DNA from: Friedmanniella sp. | GTDB lineage: Bacteria; Actinomycetota; Actinomycetes; Propionibacteriales; Propionibacteriaceae | Length of the DNA stretch: 12,022 nt | Direction of reading: 5' to 3' | Assembly: GCA_025964935.1 (NCBI GenBank) | Contig: JAOPXW010000070.1 | Span: 1 to 12,022 of the forward strand | Shown here: in pieces, positions 1 to 6,543 of the stretch | Layout of the letters: each line of letters begins with the position of its first letter | Position numbering within the stretch: the first letter of the stretch is position 1 | Made by a program: the position numbers and the translations under genes | Notes under the pieces: generated by a model | What the model was told of the DNA's origin: nothing | The model's input: the letters and a program-made list of their open reading frames with translations, nothing else | The model's database searches: none

Positions 1-2
1 TC

Positions 3-875
3 GCCCACGCACTCTCGGTGCTTCGCCTCACCAAGGACGAGTTCGAGATCGAGCAGATGCGCGAGGCCGTCGCCGGCACGCACGTCGGGTTCGAGGCGGT
101 CATCGCCGAGCTCGCCACAGCTGTCGAGCTCGGCCGCGGCGAGCGCTGGGTCGAGGGCGTCTTCGGCCTGCACGCCCGCCACACCGGCAACGCGGTCGGC
201 TACGACACGATCGCCGCCTCGGGCGAGCACGCCTGCACCCTGCACTGGATCCGCAACGACGGCGACCTGCGCGCCGGCGACCTGCTGCTGCTGGACGCCG
301 GCGTCGAGCTGGACACCCTGTACACCGCCGACGTGACCCGCACCCTGCCGATCACCGGCACCTTCACCCCCGACCAGCGGATGGTCTACGAGGCCGTGCT
401 GGAGGCGCAGGAGGCCGGCATCGCCGCCGCCCGACCGGGAGCGGAGTTCCTCGACGTGCACCGGGCCGCGATCGCCGTGATCGCCCGACACCTCGAGGCC
501 TGGGGTCTGCTGCCGGTGCCCGCCGCGGAGTCCCTGGGTGAGGAGGGCGGCCAGCACCGCCGCTGGATGGTGCACGGCACGTCCCACCACCTCGGGATCG
601 ACGTGCACGACTGCGCCCAGGCCCGGGTGGAGAACTACCGACTCGGGACCCTGGCCCCCGGCATGGTCATCACGGTCGAGCCCGGTCTGTACTTCAAGGC
701 CGACGACGAGCTGGTGCCGCCGCACCTGCGCGGGATCGGGGTCCGGATCGAGGACGACATCGTGATCACCGAGACCGGCAACGAGAACCTGTCCGCCGGC
801 CTGCCCCGTACGAGCACCGAGGTCGAGGCGTGGATGGCCTCGGTCTGGGCGGGTCGCCCGTCCGGATCGCCATGA
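3..875 (+). CDS. M24 family metallopeptidase, aminopeptidase P type (5' end outside window)
   Basis: Probably releases the N-terminal residue from Xaa-Pro peptides in the cytoplasm. The pita-bread catalytic domain is complete and the five M24 metal ligands can be placed. Counting from the GTG at base 18, they are Asp93 and Asp105 in LLDAGVELDTLYTADVTRT, His190 in HGTSHHLGIDVHD, a Glu in VEPGLY and a Glu in GVRIEDDIVIT. The frame stays open to the left edge (AHALSVLRLTKDEFEIEQM), and KDEFEIEQMREA is the usual linker into the catalytic domain. The GTG at 18 is therefore probably internal, and the N-terminal creatinase-like domain lies upstream of the window. The stop codon overlaps the corA start as ATGA, which suggests translational coupling. 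M24 membership is certain; aminopeptidase P versus prolidase specificity is inferred from the HGTSHHLGIDVHD motif. Confidence 0.9.
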   Translation, partial: AHALSVLRLTKDEFEIEQMREAVAGTHVGFEAVIAELATAVELGRGERWVEGVFGLHARHTGNAVGYDTIAASGEHACTLHWIRNDGDLRAGDLLLLDAGVELDTLYTADVTRTLPITGTFTPDQRMVYEAVLEAQEAGIAAARPGAEFLDVHRAAIAVIARHLEAWGLLPVPAAESLGEEGGQHRRWMVHGTSHHLGIDVHDCAQARVENYRLGTLAPGMVITVEPGLYFKADDELVPPHLRGIGVRIEDDIVITETGNENLSAGLPRTSTEVEAWMASVWAGRPSGSP

Positions 876-1960
876 CCAGCACCTGGCACCGCCGCCGGCT
901 CCCCGCGCTGTCGCACCTCAGCCGTCGGAGCCCCCGGCTCGCGGGCCCGCTCCCGCTCCCGCCGGACCCCAGCTCGGTGGTGGCCTGGGCCTGGTACGTC
1001 GACGGGGTCGCGCGCCCCGCCCCCAGCATCTCGGTGGCCGCGCGGGCCGCGGCCAACGGGGACGGCTTCGTCTGGCTCGGTCTGAAGGACCCGACCGACG
1101 CCGACCTGGAGGGCCTCGGCCAGCAGTTCGACCTGCACCCGCTGGCCATCGAGGACGCGGTGCACGGGCACACCCGGTCCAAGCTCGAGATGTTCGGCGA
1201 GGACCTCTTCATGGTGATCTCCACCGTGGCCTACGTCGACCACGAGGAGCTGACCGACACCTCCGAGATCGTCACCACCGGCCAGGTCATGATCTTCCTG
1301 GGCGACCACTTCGTGATCACCGTCCGCAGCGGCGAACACGCCCAGCTGAGCACCCTGCGGGCCTCGCTCGAGGCCAACCCGGCCCGACTGGCCCGGGGCC
1401 CCTCGGAGGTGCTGTACGCGATCGCCGACAAGATCATCGACGACTACCAGGACGTGGTGGCCGAGTTCGAGGTCGACCTGGACGATGTCGAGACCCGGGT
1501 GTTCTCCCGCGGCGGCTCGCACGAGGTCGACCGGGTCTACCAGCTGAAGCGGGAGCTGATCGAGTTCAAACGGTGCGTGGTCCCGCTGGGTCCACCCCTG
1601 CTGCGGCTGGCCACCCGTGACCTGCCGGTGATCCCCCCCGAGGCCAAGGCCTACTTCCGCGAGCTCGCCGACCACCACACCCAGGCGCGCGAGGCGGTGG
1701 CCTCCTTCGACGAGGTGCTGAGCTCGATCCTGCAGGCCGGGCTGGCCCGGGCCTCGGTCGCCGACAACGAGGACATGCGCAAGATCTCGGCCTGGGTCGC
1801 CATCGTGGCCGTCCCCACGATGGTGGCGGGGATCTACGGCATGAACTTCGACAACATGCCCGAGCTGCACTGGCACTACGGCTACTTCGCCGTCCTCGCG
1901 CTGATCCTGGCGTTCATGGTCGGCCTGTGGGCCGGCTTCAAGCGCAACCGCTGGCTCTAA
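872..1960 (+). CDS. corA: CorA-type magnesium/cobalt transport protein
   Basis: Homopentameric inner-membrane channel for Mg2+ (and Co2+) uptake. The 362-residue product has a long acidic, mostly helical cytoplasmic part and two C-terminal membrane helices. The first helix (about 300-322) ends in the YGMN selectivity signature (GMN 323-325), followed by NFDNMPEL as the periplasmic loop. The second helix (about 338-356) ends in a basic FKRNRWL tail. I chose the ATG at 872 because it overlaps the preceding stop as ATGA. An in-frame GTG at 830 would add 14 residues lying inside the peptidase gene. The N-terminus (HRRRLPALSHLSRRSPRLAG) is unusually basic and proline-rich, and may be a lineage-specific tail. 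In M. tuberculosis corA (Rv1239c) lies in the same wider neighbourhood as mrp and tatB. Family assignment is secure from GMN plus topology. Confidence 0.95.
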   Translation: MTSTWHRRRLPALSHLSRRSPRLAGPLPLPPDPSSVVAWAWYVDGVARPAPSISVAARAAANGDGFVWLGLKDPTDADLEGLGQQFDLHPLAIEDAVHGHTRSKLEMFGEDLFMVISTVAYVDHEELTDTSEIVTTGQVMIFLGDHFVITVRSGEHAQLSTLRASLEANPARLARGPSEVLYAIADKIIDDYQDVVAEFEVDLDDVETRVFSRGGSHEVDRVYQLKRELIEFKRCVVPLGPPLLRLATRDLPVIPPEAKAYFRELADHHTQAREAVASFDEVLSSILQAGLARASVADNEDMRKISAWVAIVAVPTMVAGIYGMNFDNMPELHWHYGYFAVLALILAFMVGLWAGFKRNRWL

Positions 1961-1999
1961 CCCGACACCGTCCCGCGCGTGGTCGGCGTCGCCCGCGGT

Positions 2000-2500
2000 C
2001 TACTCGAACGCCGCGGCGCGAGCGCCGGGCAGACCGAGCAGCATCTCGCGAGCCTGGGCGGCGACCTTGTGCTCACACAGCACCTCGTAGCGGGTGGCCA
2101 CGGTCTGGGTGACCGAGGTGAAGTCCCGCCGGCCACGGCTGAGGGCGTACGCCGCCGCCTGGAACCCCACGCCGAGCAGGATGCCGATCGCCATCGCGGC
2201 CAGCAGCAGCAGGACGAAGCTGCGCGGCTGCACGAAGATCAGCATGACCAGGCTGACCAGCAGACCGGTGGAGATGCCGGACTGCACGCCCTGGGCGATC
2301 ACGGTCCCCCAGCTGCGACGGCCGAGCACCCGCTCCACCGACTTCAGGTCGGTCCCCACGATGGCGAGGTTCTGCACCTCGAACTTCTCGTCGGACAGGT
2401 AGTCCACCGCCTTCTGGGCGTCGGCGTAGGTGTCGTAGATCCCCACGGACTGGGGAAACTTGAGCTCGAACAACGAGCTCGGCTGCTGCGGCATGGCCAT
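2000..2500 (-). CDS. GSP17M/YflT-like general stress membrane protein
   Basis: Small protein of 166 residues. An N-terminal alpha/beta domain (about 15-60; SVGIYDTYADAQKAVDYL, then VQNLAIVGTDLKSVERVLG) matches the pattern of the heat-induced stress protein YflT/GSP17M domain found in many actinobacterial membrane proteins. A membrane hairpin follows: helix one about 70-90, helix two about 95-117, both rich in Gly/Ala, which favours tight helix packing. A cytosolic tail with a repeated TRYEVLCEHKVAAQAREML strand-helix closes the protein. Start ATG at 2500 is supported by a strong Shine-Dalgarno (AGGGAGGGA, bases 2514-2506). The in-frame ATG at 2494 is less well spaced. The gene lies 77 nt downstream of the carboxypeptidase gene, behind a hairpin, so it is probably transcribed on its own. 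Molecular function is unknown; the stress link comes only from the domain name. Confidence 0.8.
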   Translation of the reverse strand: MAMPQQPSSLFELKFPQSVGIYDTYADAQKAVDYLSDEKFEVQNLAIVGTDLKSVERVLGRRSWGTVIAQGVQSGISTGLLVSLVMLIFVQPRSFVLLLLAAMAIGILLGVGFQAAAYALSRGRRDFTSVTQTVATRYEVLCEHKVAAQAREMLLGLPGARAAAFE

Positions 2501-2505
2501 CGGGG

Positions 2506-2514
2506 TCCCTCCCT
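2506..2514 (-). promoter_or_regulatory. Strong ribosome binding site fixing the stress-protein start
   Basis: Read on the - strand, AGGGAGGGA ends 5 nt before the ATG at 2500. It supports that start over the ATG two codons downstream. Confidence 0.7.
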
Positions 2515-2527
2515 AGAACTACCCTCC

Positions 2528-2533
2528 AACTTA
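2528..2533 (-). promoter_or_regulatory. Possible -10 hexamer for the stress-protein gene
   Basis: TAAGTT on the - strand fits the actinobacterial TANNNT -10 pattern and would give a leader of about 20 nt carrying the Shine-Dalgarno. No convincing TTGACA-like -35 lies 16-18 nt upstream. A GGGTA at 2524-2520 recalls stress-sigma -10 boxes but has no GTTT-type -35 at the correct spacing. Tentative. Confidence 0.3.
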
Positions 2534-2540
2534 GCCGCCC

Positions 2541-2556
2541 CGGCTGAACCCAGCCG
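2541..2556 (-). terminator. Hairpin between carboxypeptidase and stress-protein genes
   Basis: Perfect 6-bp inverted repeat CGGCTG / CAGCCG with a 4-nt loop, extendable by a G-U and a C-G pair in the RNA, 22 nt after the carboxypeptidase stop. A weaker GC-only hairpin lies just before it. There is no U-tract, as is common for terminators of GC-rich actinobacteria, so this is a probable attenuating or terminating hairpin and not a classical intrinsic terminator. Confidence 0.5.
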
Positions 2557-2577
2557 AGCTGTCCGCCCTGGGCGGGC

Positions 2578-4083
2578 TCAGCGGCGCCAGCCGGCCAGCG
2601 TCACGACCAGGCTGTTCTCCAGCGGACGCGGGCTGCTGCCCGTGTAGTTGCTGATCATCGCGTACGCGTACAGCCGGCCGTCGGCGCCGGTGACGTAGCC
2701 GCTGAGCGAGGTGACCCCGGTCAGGGAGCCTGTCTTGGCGTGGGCGTTGCCCGCGGCCCGGGTGCCCGTCAGCCGGTAGCGCATCGTCCCCCCGACCATC
2801 CGGCGCGGGTCGCCGGCGACGGGGAGCGCGGCGTAGAACGCGCCGAACCAGGGCTCGGAGCGGACTTTCTGCAGGGTGGTGGCCAGGGCCAGCGGGGTCA
2901 GCCGGTTGCGGCGGGTCAGACCCGAGCCGTCGGTCAGGCTGACCCCGGCCAGCGGGACTCCGAGCCCGCTCAGATAGGCCCGGGTGGCGGCCAGGCCGCC
3001 GGACCAGCTGCCCCGCTGCCCGGTCAGGGTCCCCATCGTCTTGGTCAGGGTCTCGGCGTGCATGTTGTTGCTGAGCTTGAGGAACGGCACCAGCAGGCTG
3101 GACAAGGTCATGGAGGTGTCGCGGGCCAGCCGCACCCGCTTGGTCGCCGGGACCGTGCCGGCCACCGACGTCCCCGCGACCCGCACCCCGACCTTGCCCA
3201 GCTCGGCGCGGAAGACGGCGGCGGCGTACAGCTCGGGGCGGTGCACCGTGATCAGGGCGGAGCCGACCGCCCGGCCGACCGGCACCCGGCCGGTGAGGCT
3301 GATGGTGTCCGCGCCGTAGGAGCGGTGGGCGGCGAAGGTGGTGCTGGTGCCCCGGGCCGAGGTGGTCGTCTTGTTGCTGAACCGCAGGTAGGCCGCGGCC
3401 GCCGCCGGGGTGGTGGTGATCCGGGCCGGCTTGCCCTGGGTGCCGGGCCGGTAGTTCACCCAGACGGTGCCGGTGTCGTAGTCGGCGTTGGGTGCCACGG
3501 TCAGGCCCGAGATCTCCGCGGCGTAGTAGGAGTCGGCGTACGAGGTGGACCAGCCCGGGTTGTAGGTCTGGGCGTCGAAGAAGCTGGCGTCGGCGACCAG
3601 CCGGCCGGTGACCGAGGTGATGCCCGCGGCCCGCACCTGCCGGGCCAGCGAGGCGTAGTCGTCCTGGCCGGCGGTCGGGTCGCCGTACCCCTTGAGGTAG
3701 AGCTGCCCCTGCAGCACCCCGCCCACCACCGACCCGCGCCGGAGCACGTCGGTGTGGAAGCGGTAGCCCGGACCCAGGGTGTGCAGCGCCGCCACGGCGG
3801 TCATCACCTTGGTGTTGGAGGCCGGGATCACCGCCCGGCCGGCGTAGCGGCCGTAGAGCAGCTCGCCGCTCCGCGCGTCCACGACCGCTGCCCCGGAGGT
3901 GGCGCGCTGCACCCGGTAGTCCGACATCACCGAGGTCAGCCGGGTCGCCAGCCGCGGGTCGGCCGCGGCCTGCGCGGGGGCGACCGCCACCAGCGGCAGC
4001 GTCACTCCGACCGCGAGAGCGACGACGGTGGTCAGACCACGCCGGAAACGGCGGGTGGGCGTACGGGTTGCGACAGCGGCCAC
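2578..4083 (-). CDS. dacB: D-alanyl-D-alanine carboxypeptidase/endopeptidase, PBP4 (S13) family
   Basis: Penicillin-binding protein that trims or hydrolyses peptidoglycan cross-links outside the membrane. The 501-residue product begins with a Sec-type signal peptide: basic RRFRR, hydrophobic stretch about 17-36, AQA at 37-39 and a likely cut there. All three catalytic motifs are present: SNTK (Ser89, Lys92), SNN (338-340) and KTG (450-452). S13-typical DGSGL (385-389) is also there. The long insertion between the first two motifs is characteristic of PBP4-type enzymes. Start is a GTG at 4083, with GAGGAG 4 nt upstream. The gene is divergent from the zwf-like gene and carries its own terminator-like hairpin downstream. 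Family is certain; the balance between carboxypeptidase and endopeptidase activity is not readable from sequence. The symbol follows the usual name for the family. Confidence 0.93.
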   Translation of the reverse strand: MAAVATRTPTRRFRRGLTTVVALAVGVTLPLVAVAPAQAAADPRLATRLTSVMSDYRVQRATSGAAVVDARSGELLYGRYAGRAVIPASNTKVMTAVAALHTLGPGYRFHTDVLRRGSVVGGVLQGQLYLKGYGDPTAGQDDYASLARQVRAAGITSVTGRLVADASFFDAQTYNPGWSTSYADSYYAAEISGLTVAPNADYDTGTVWVNYRPGTQGKPARITTTPAAAAAYLRFSNKTTTSARGTSTTFAAHRSYGADTISLTGRVPVGRAVGSALITVHRPELYAAAVFRAELGKVGVRVAGTSVAGTVPATKRVRLARDTSMTLSSLLVPFLKLSNNMHAETLTKTMGTLTGQRGSWSGGLAATRAYLSGLGVPLAGVSLTDGSGLTRRNRLTPLALATTLQKVRSEPWFGAFYAALPVAGDPRRMVGGTMRYRLTGTRAAGNAHAKTGSLTGVTSLSGYVTGADGRLYAYAMISNYTGSSPRPLENSLVVTLAGWRR

Positions 4084-4122
4084 GATGCTCCTCGGGACTC
4101 CAAGTTCCCCGAGCCGGACCTC

Positions 4123-4128
4123 AGGCTA
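4123..4128 (-). promoter_or_regulatory. Possible -10 hexamer for dacB
   Basis: TAGCCT on the - strand fits TANNNT and would place transcription start about 30-35 nt before the GTG at 4083. No recognisable -35 is seen upstream. Tentative. Confidence 0.3.
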
Positions 4129-4184
4129 GCCGACCTCGCGGCGGAGGGGGACGGGTTGGCGCAGGCCGTGACAGACTCCGGACA

Positions 4185-4249
4185 GGCACCGGAGCCGCGG
4201 ACGGACCACCCGTCCGAACGGGTCCAGCACCCGGCGGTCGGCCGGTGCC
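4185..4249. repeat. Nested inverted repeat in the dacB-zwf divergent spacer
   Basis: GGCACCGG (4185-4192) and CCGGTGCC (4242-4249) are a perfect 8-bp inverted repeat. Inside lie smaller pairings: CGGAC (4202-4206) with GTCCG (4212-4216), or alternatively GGACC (4203-4207) with GGTCC (4221-4225). The element ends 12 nt before the zwf Shine-Dalgarno, so in RNA it would be a folded 5' leader, and in DNA a possible operator. No known riboswitch was recognised. Confidence 0.4.
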
Positions 4250-4261
4250 GGCTGAGGGTGC

Positions 4262-4268
4262 GAAGGAG
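4262..4268 (+). promoter_or_regulatory. Ribosome binding site defining the zwf-like start
   Basis: GAAGGAG with 6 nt spacing to the GTG at 4275. This decides the start, because the frame is open with other start codons back to 4068. Confidence 0.75.
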
Positions 4269-4274
4269 TGCGAC

Positions 4275-5645
4275 GTGACGAGTCCGATAACGAGCCTGTT
4301 GCTGCTGGGGGCCAGCGGTGACCTGGCCGGCCGACTGCTGCTGCCGGCCCTGGGCCAGCTGCTGGACGCCGAGCCCGAGCGACAGGGCGTCACACTGGTC
4401 GGAGCCGGCAGCGAGGACTGGGACGCGACCACCTGGCAGGACCGGCTGCGGACCTCCTTCGCCTCGGCCCAGGTCTCCTCGGCCACCGTCGACGCGGTGC
4501 TGGCGACCACCCGCTACGAGAAGTGCGACGTCACCGACTCCGCGGCCATGGGGGCGCTGATCGCCTCCTGCCCGCCGGCCCCCGCCATCTACTTCGCGCT
4601 GCCTCCGGCCGTCACGGTCAAGGCCTGTACGGGACTCCAGGGGGTGCCGCTGCCGGCGGGCACGGCGCTGGTGCTGGAGAAGCCGTTCGGCCTCGACCAT
4701 GCCTCCGCGGCCTCCCTGAACGCGCTCCTGGCCGAGCTCGTGCCCGAGTCGCAGGTGCACCGGGTCGACCACTTCCTGGGTCGCTCGACCGTGCTGAACC
4801 TGATCGGGCTGCGGTTCGCCAACCGGCTGCTCGAGCCGGTCTGGAACGCCACCCACGTGGAGAGCGTGGACATCATCTTCGACGAGCAGCTGACCCTGGA
4901 GAACCGGGCCCGCTACTACGACTCGGCCGGCGCCCTGGTCGACATGATCCAGAGCCACCTGCTGCAGGTGCTGGCCCTGGTGGCGATGGAGCCGCCGGCC
5001 CGGGTGGACGAGCTCGAGATGCGCGACTCGATGGCGGTGGCCCTGCGGGCCTGCCACCTCTGGCAGGACGACCCCGCCACCGCGGGCCGCCGGGCGCGCT
5101 ACACCGCCGGCTCGGTCGACGGACGCGAGGTGCCGGACTACACCGCCGAGCCCGGCGTCGACCCCGCCCGCCAGACCGAGACCCTGGCCGAGCTCACGGT
5201 GGAGATCGCCAACTGGCGCTGGGCCGGGGTGCCCTTCCGGCTGCGCTCGGGCAAGTCGCTGGGCGAGCGCCGCAAGGAGGTCGTCCTGACCTTCAAGCAG
5301 GTCCCGCACCTGCCGGGCGGGCTCACCGGGAGCTCGACCCCCAACCAGCTCCGGCTGCTGATGGGTCCTGACCGGCTCGCGCTGGAGCTGACCGTCAACG
5401 GGCCGGGTGACCCGATGGAGCTCGACCACGTCAGCCTGGAGACCGACCTGCGGGCGGGCCGGCTGCCGGCGTACGGGGAGGTGCTGGCCGGGGTCCTGGA
5501 CGGCGACCCGCTGCTGGCCGTGCGCGGTGACTCCGCCGAGCAGTGCTGGCGCATCGTCGACCCCGTGATCCAGGCCTGGCGCGACAACCGCGCCCCACTC
5601 GAGGCGTACGCCGCCGGCAGCCACGGGCCCGAGGGCTGGGTCTAG
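4275..5645 (+). CDS. zwf: Glucose-6-phosphate dehydrogenase family protein (short, divergent)
   Basis: Cytoplasmic NAD(P)-dependent sugar-phosphate oxidoreductase; the canonical member starts the oxidative pentose phosphate pathway. The 456-residue product is shorter than the usual 485-510. The N-terminal Rossmann loop is GASGDLAGR (12-20), EKPFG follows (Lys136), and IQSHLLQ carries the catalytic-base His228. FRLRSGKSLGERRKEVVL and C-terminal CWRIVDPVIQAW are typical of the family. Compared with Leuconostoc G6PDH as I recall it, several substrate-phosphate contacts differ. The GDLAKRK lysine is Leu21 here, and the DHYLGKE signature reads DHFLGRS (165-171), changing Tyr to Phe and Lys to Arg. 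RDMVQNH reads VDMIQSH. No tal, tkt, opcA or gnd neighbour is present, so this looks like a stand-alone paralogue whose substrate may differ. The symbol is assigned by family. Confidence 0.85.
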   Translation: MTSPITSLLLLGASGDLAGRLLLPALGQLLDAEPERQGVTLVGAGSEDWDATTWQDRLRTSFASAQVSSATVDAVLATTRYEKCDVTDSAAMGALIASCPPAPAIYFALPPAVTVKACTGLQGVPLPAGTALVLEKPFGLDHASAASLNALLAELVPESQVHRVDHFLGRSTVLNLIGLRFANRLLEPVWNATHVESVDIIFDEQLTLENRARYYDSAGALVDMIQSHLLQVLALVAMEPPARVDELEMRDSMAVALRACHLWQDDPATAGRRARYTAGSVDGREVPDYTAEPGVDPARQTETLAELTVEIANWRWAGVPFRLRSGKSLGERRKEVVLTFKQVPHLPGGLTGSSTPNQLRLLMGPDRLALELTVNGPGDPMELDHVSLETDLRAGRLPAYGEVLAGVLDGDPLLAVRGDSAEQCWRIVDPVIQAWRDNRAPLEAYAAGSHGPEGWV

Positions 5646-5712
5646 GGGCTGGGTCCAGGTCCAGGGGGCCGGGTCTCAGGGCTGAGTCTGAGGGCGAGGG
5701 CTCAGGGCCGGG
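5646..5712 (+). other. G-rich convergent spacer with G-quadruplex motif
   Basis: The 56-bp spacer between the converging zwf-like and VOC genes is strongly G-biased on the + strand, with degenerate GGGCTGRGTC-like units. Bases 5692-5712 hold four GGG runs separated by 3, 4 and 2 nt, which fits the G3+N1-7 quadruplex pattern and crosses the VOC stop codon. No conventional hairpin terminator is evident apart from a short CTCA/TGAG pairing (5675-5686). Confidence 0.45.
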
Positions 5713-6433
5713 CGAAGACGCAGAACTCGTTGCCCTCGGGGTCGGCCAGCACGTCCCAGCCGATCTCGTCGTCCCGATGGCGCAGCAGCCGCGCCCCCGC
5801 GGCCAGCAGTGTCGCGGTGTCGCCCCAGACGTCCCAGTGCACCCGGTTCTTCACCGTCCGGGGCTCGGGCACGGCGTTGAAGACGATGGCCCACGGCAGG
5901 GCGGGCTCCCCCTCCACCCACCACCAGTCGTCCTCGGGCTCGTGCTGCGGCGTCAACCCCAGCCGCTCCCCCCACCAGCCGGCCAGGGCCTCCGGGTCGA
6001 CCGCGTCGACCCCGAGCTCGAAGAGCCGGTAGGGCGGCAGGTCGGCCCCGCTCCGGACGAACGCGCACAGCTCGTTGCCCTGCGGGTCGGCCAGCACCGT
6101 CCAGTGGGGGAGCTCGGTCAGCACGGTGGCCCCACGCTCGGTCAGCTCGGCGACCGAGCCCACGTAGACGTCCAGGTGCACGCGGTTCTTGACCGTCTTG
6201 GGCTCGTCGACGACGTTCACCCAGACGGTGTGCTGGGGGACGCCGTCCCGCAGGACCCCGTCGTGGCCGTCGGCGCGACCGGTCAGCCCCAGAGTGGGGG
6301 CCCAGAAGGCCAGGGCGCCGGGGCCGTCGAGAGCGTCCAGGACCAGGTCCTTGAACACCGTCCGGGCCGGGGTCGCCGCCGGGGTCGCCGGTCCCCCCGG
6401 GCCCGGGGAGGCCGTCGTCACGCTGTCCGCCAT
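5702..6433 (-). CDS. Tandem VOC (glyoxalase-like) domain protein
   Basis: Cytoplasmic protein of 243 residues made of two vicinal-oxygen-chelate domains, about 25-120 and 130-243. They are internal duplicates: VKNRVHLDVY and VLADPQGNELCAF in the first match VKNRVHWDVW and VLADPEGNEFCVF in the second. The KNRVH...ADPEGNEFC pattern is that of the actinobacterial Glyoxalase_6-like group, whose reactions are mostly unknown; some VOC proteins give drug or toxin resistance. The first 24 residues are a Pro/Ala/Thr-rich linker. The ATG at 6433 has no Shine-Dalgarno but a TAGGGT hexamer lies 7 nt upstream, suggesting leaderless translation. A later start near residue 25 would also retain both domains. 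The substrate cannot be predicted. Confidence 0.85.
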   Translation of the reverse strand: MADSVTTASPGPGGPATPAATPARTVFKDLVLDALDGPGALAFWAPTLGLTGRADGHDGVLRDGVPQHTVWVNVVDEPKTVKNRVHLDVYVGSVAELTERGATVLTELPHWTVLADPQGNELCAFVRSGADLPPYRLFELGVDAVDPEALAGWWGERLGLTPQHEPEDDWWWVEGEPALPWAIVFNAVPEPRTVKNRVHWDVWGDTATLLAAGARLLRHRDDEIGWDVLADPEGNEFCVFARP

Positions 6434-6440
6434 GCCTGCG

Positions 6441-6446
6441 ACCCTA
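6441..6446 (-). promoter_or_regulatory. -10 hexamer of a predicted leaderless VOC transcript
   Basis: TAGGGT on the - strand (TANNNT pattern) is followed by 7 nt and the ATG at 6433, the spacing expected when transcription starts at the start codon. No Shine-Dalgarno precedes the ATG. Confidence 0.5.
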
Positions 6447-6531
6447 GCCCCGACCCCGCCACGGGTGCCGTACCGATCGGCCCGTCCGACCGCCGCACCG
6501 GCGTCCGGTGCCGGGGGGCCGTCCAGGCTGG

Positions 6532-6537
6532 GATAAT
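6532..6537 (+). promoter_or_regulatory. -10 hexamer of a predicted leaderless MgtE_N-CBS transcript
   Basis: GATAAT, one base from consensus TATAAT and very AT-rich for this locus, is followed by 6 nt and the ATG at 6544. No Shine-Dalgarno is present. It argues against the upstream in-frame GTG at 6508, which would place the promoter inside the coding region. Confidence 0.6.
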
Positions 6538-6543
6538 CCAGAA

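Noticed and set aside
635..1876. 413-codon open frame on the - strand opposite corA
   Set aside because: Low-complexity His/Gly/Val/Asp-rich product with no domain, fully antisense to a clear CorA. It is a typical shadow frame in GC-rich DNA.
1961..1999. Intrinsic terminator between corA and the stress-protein gene
   Set aside because: Only scattered GC-rich complementarity in 39 nt. No clear stem and no T-tract on either strand.
2515..2550. Stress-sigma (SigB/SigF-like) promoter for the GSP17M-like gene
   Set aside because: A GGGTA is present, but the nearest GGTT-like -35 is 21 nt away instead of about 15-17.
2740..4278. 512-codon open frame on the + strand opposite dacB
   Set aside because: Gly/Arg/His/Pro-rich with no motif. 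The - strand dacB frame has a signal peptide and all three catalytic motifs.
4032..5624. 530-codon open frame on the - strand opposite the zwf-like gene
   Set aside because: Gln/Gly/Arg/His-rich product with no motif. The + strand frame has family signatures and a Shine-Dalgarno.
6508..6543. Upstream GTG start for the MgtE_N-CBS gene
   Set aside because: It adds 12 residues that would contain the GATAAT hexamer, and there is no Shine-Dalgarno. ATG at 6544 is better.
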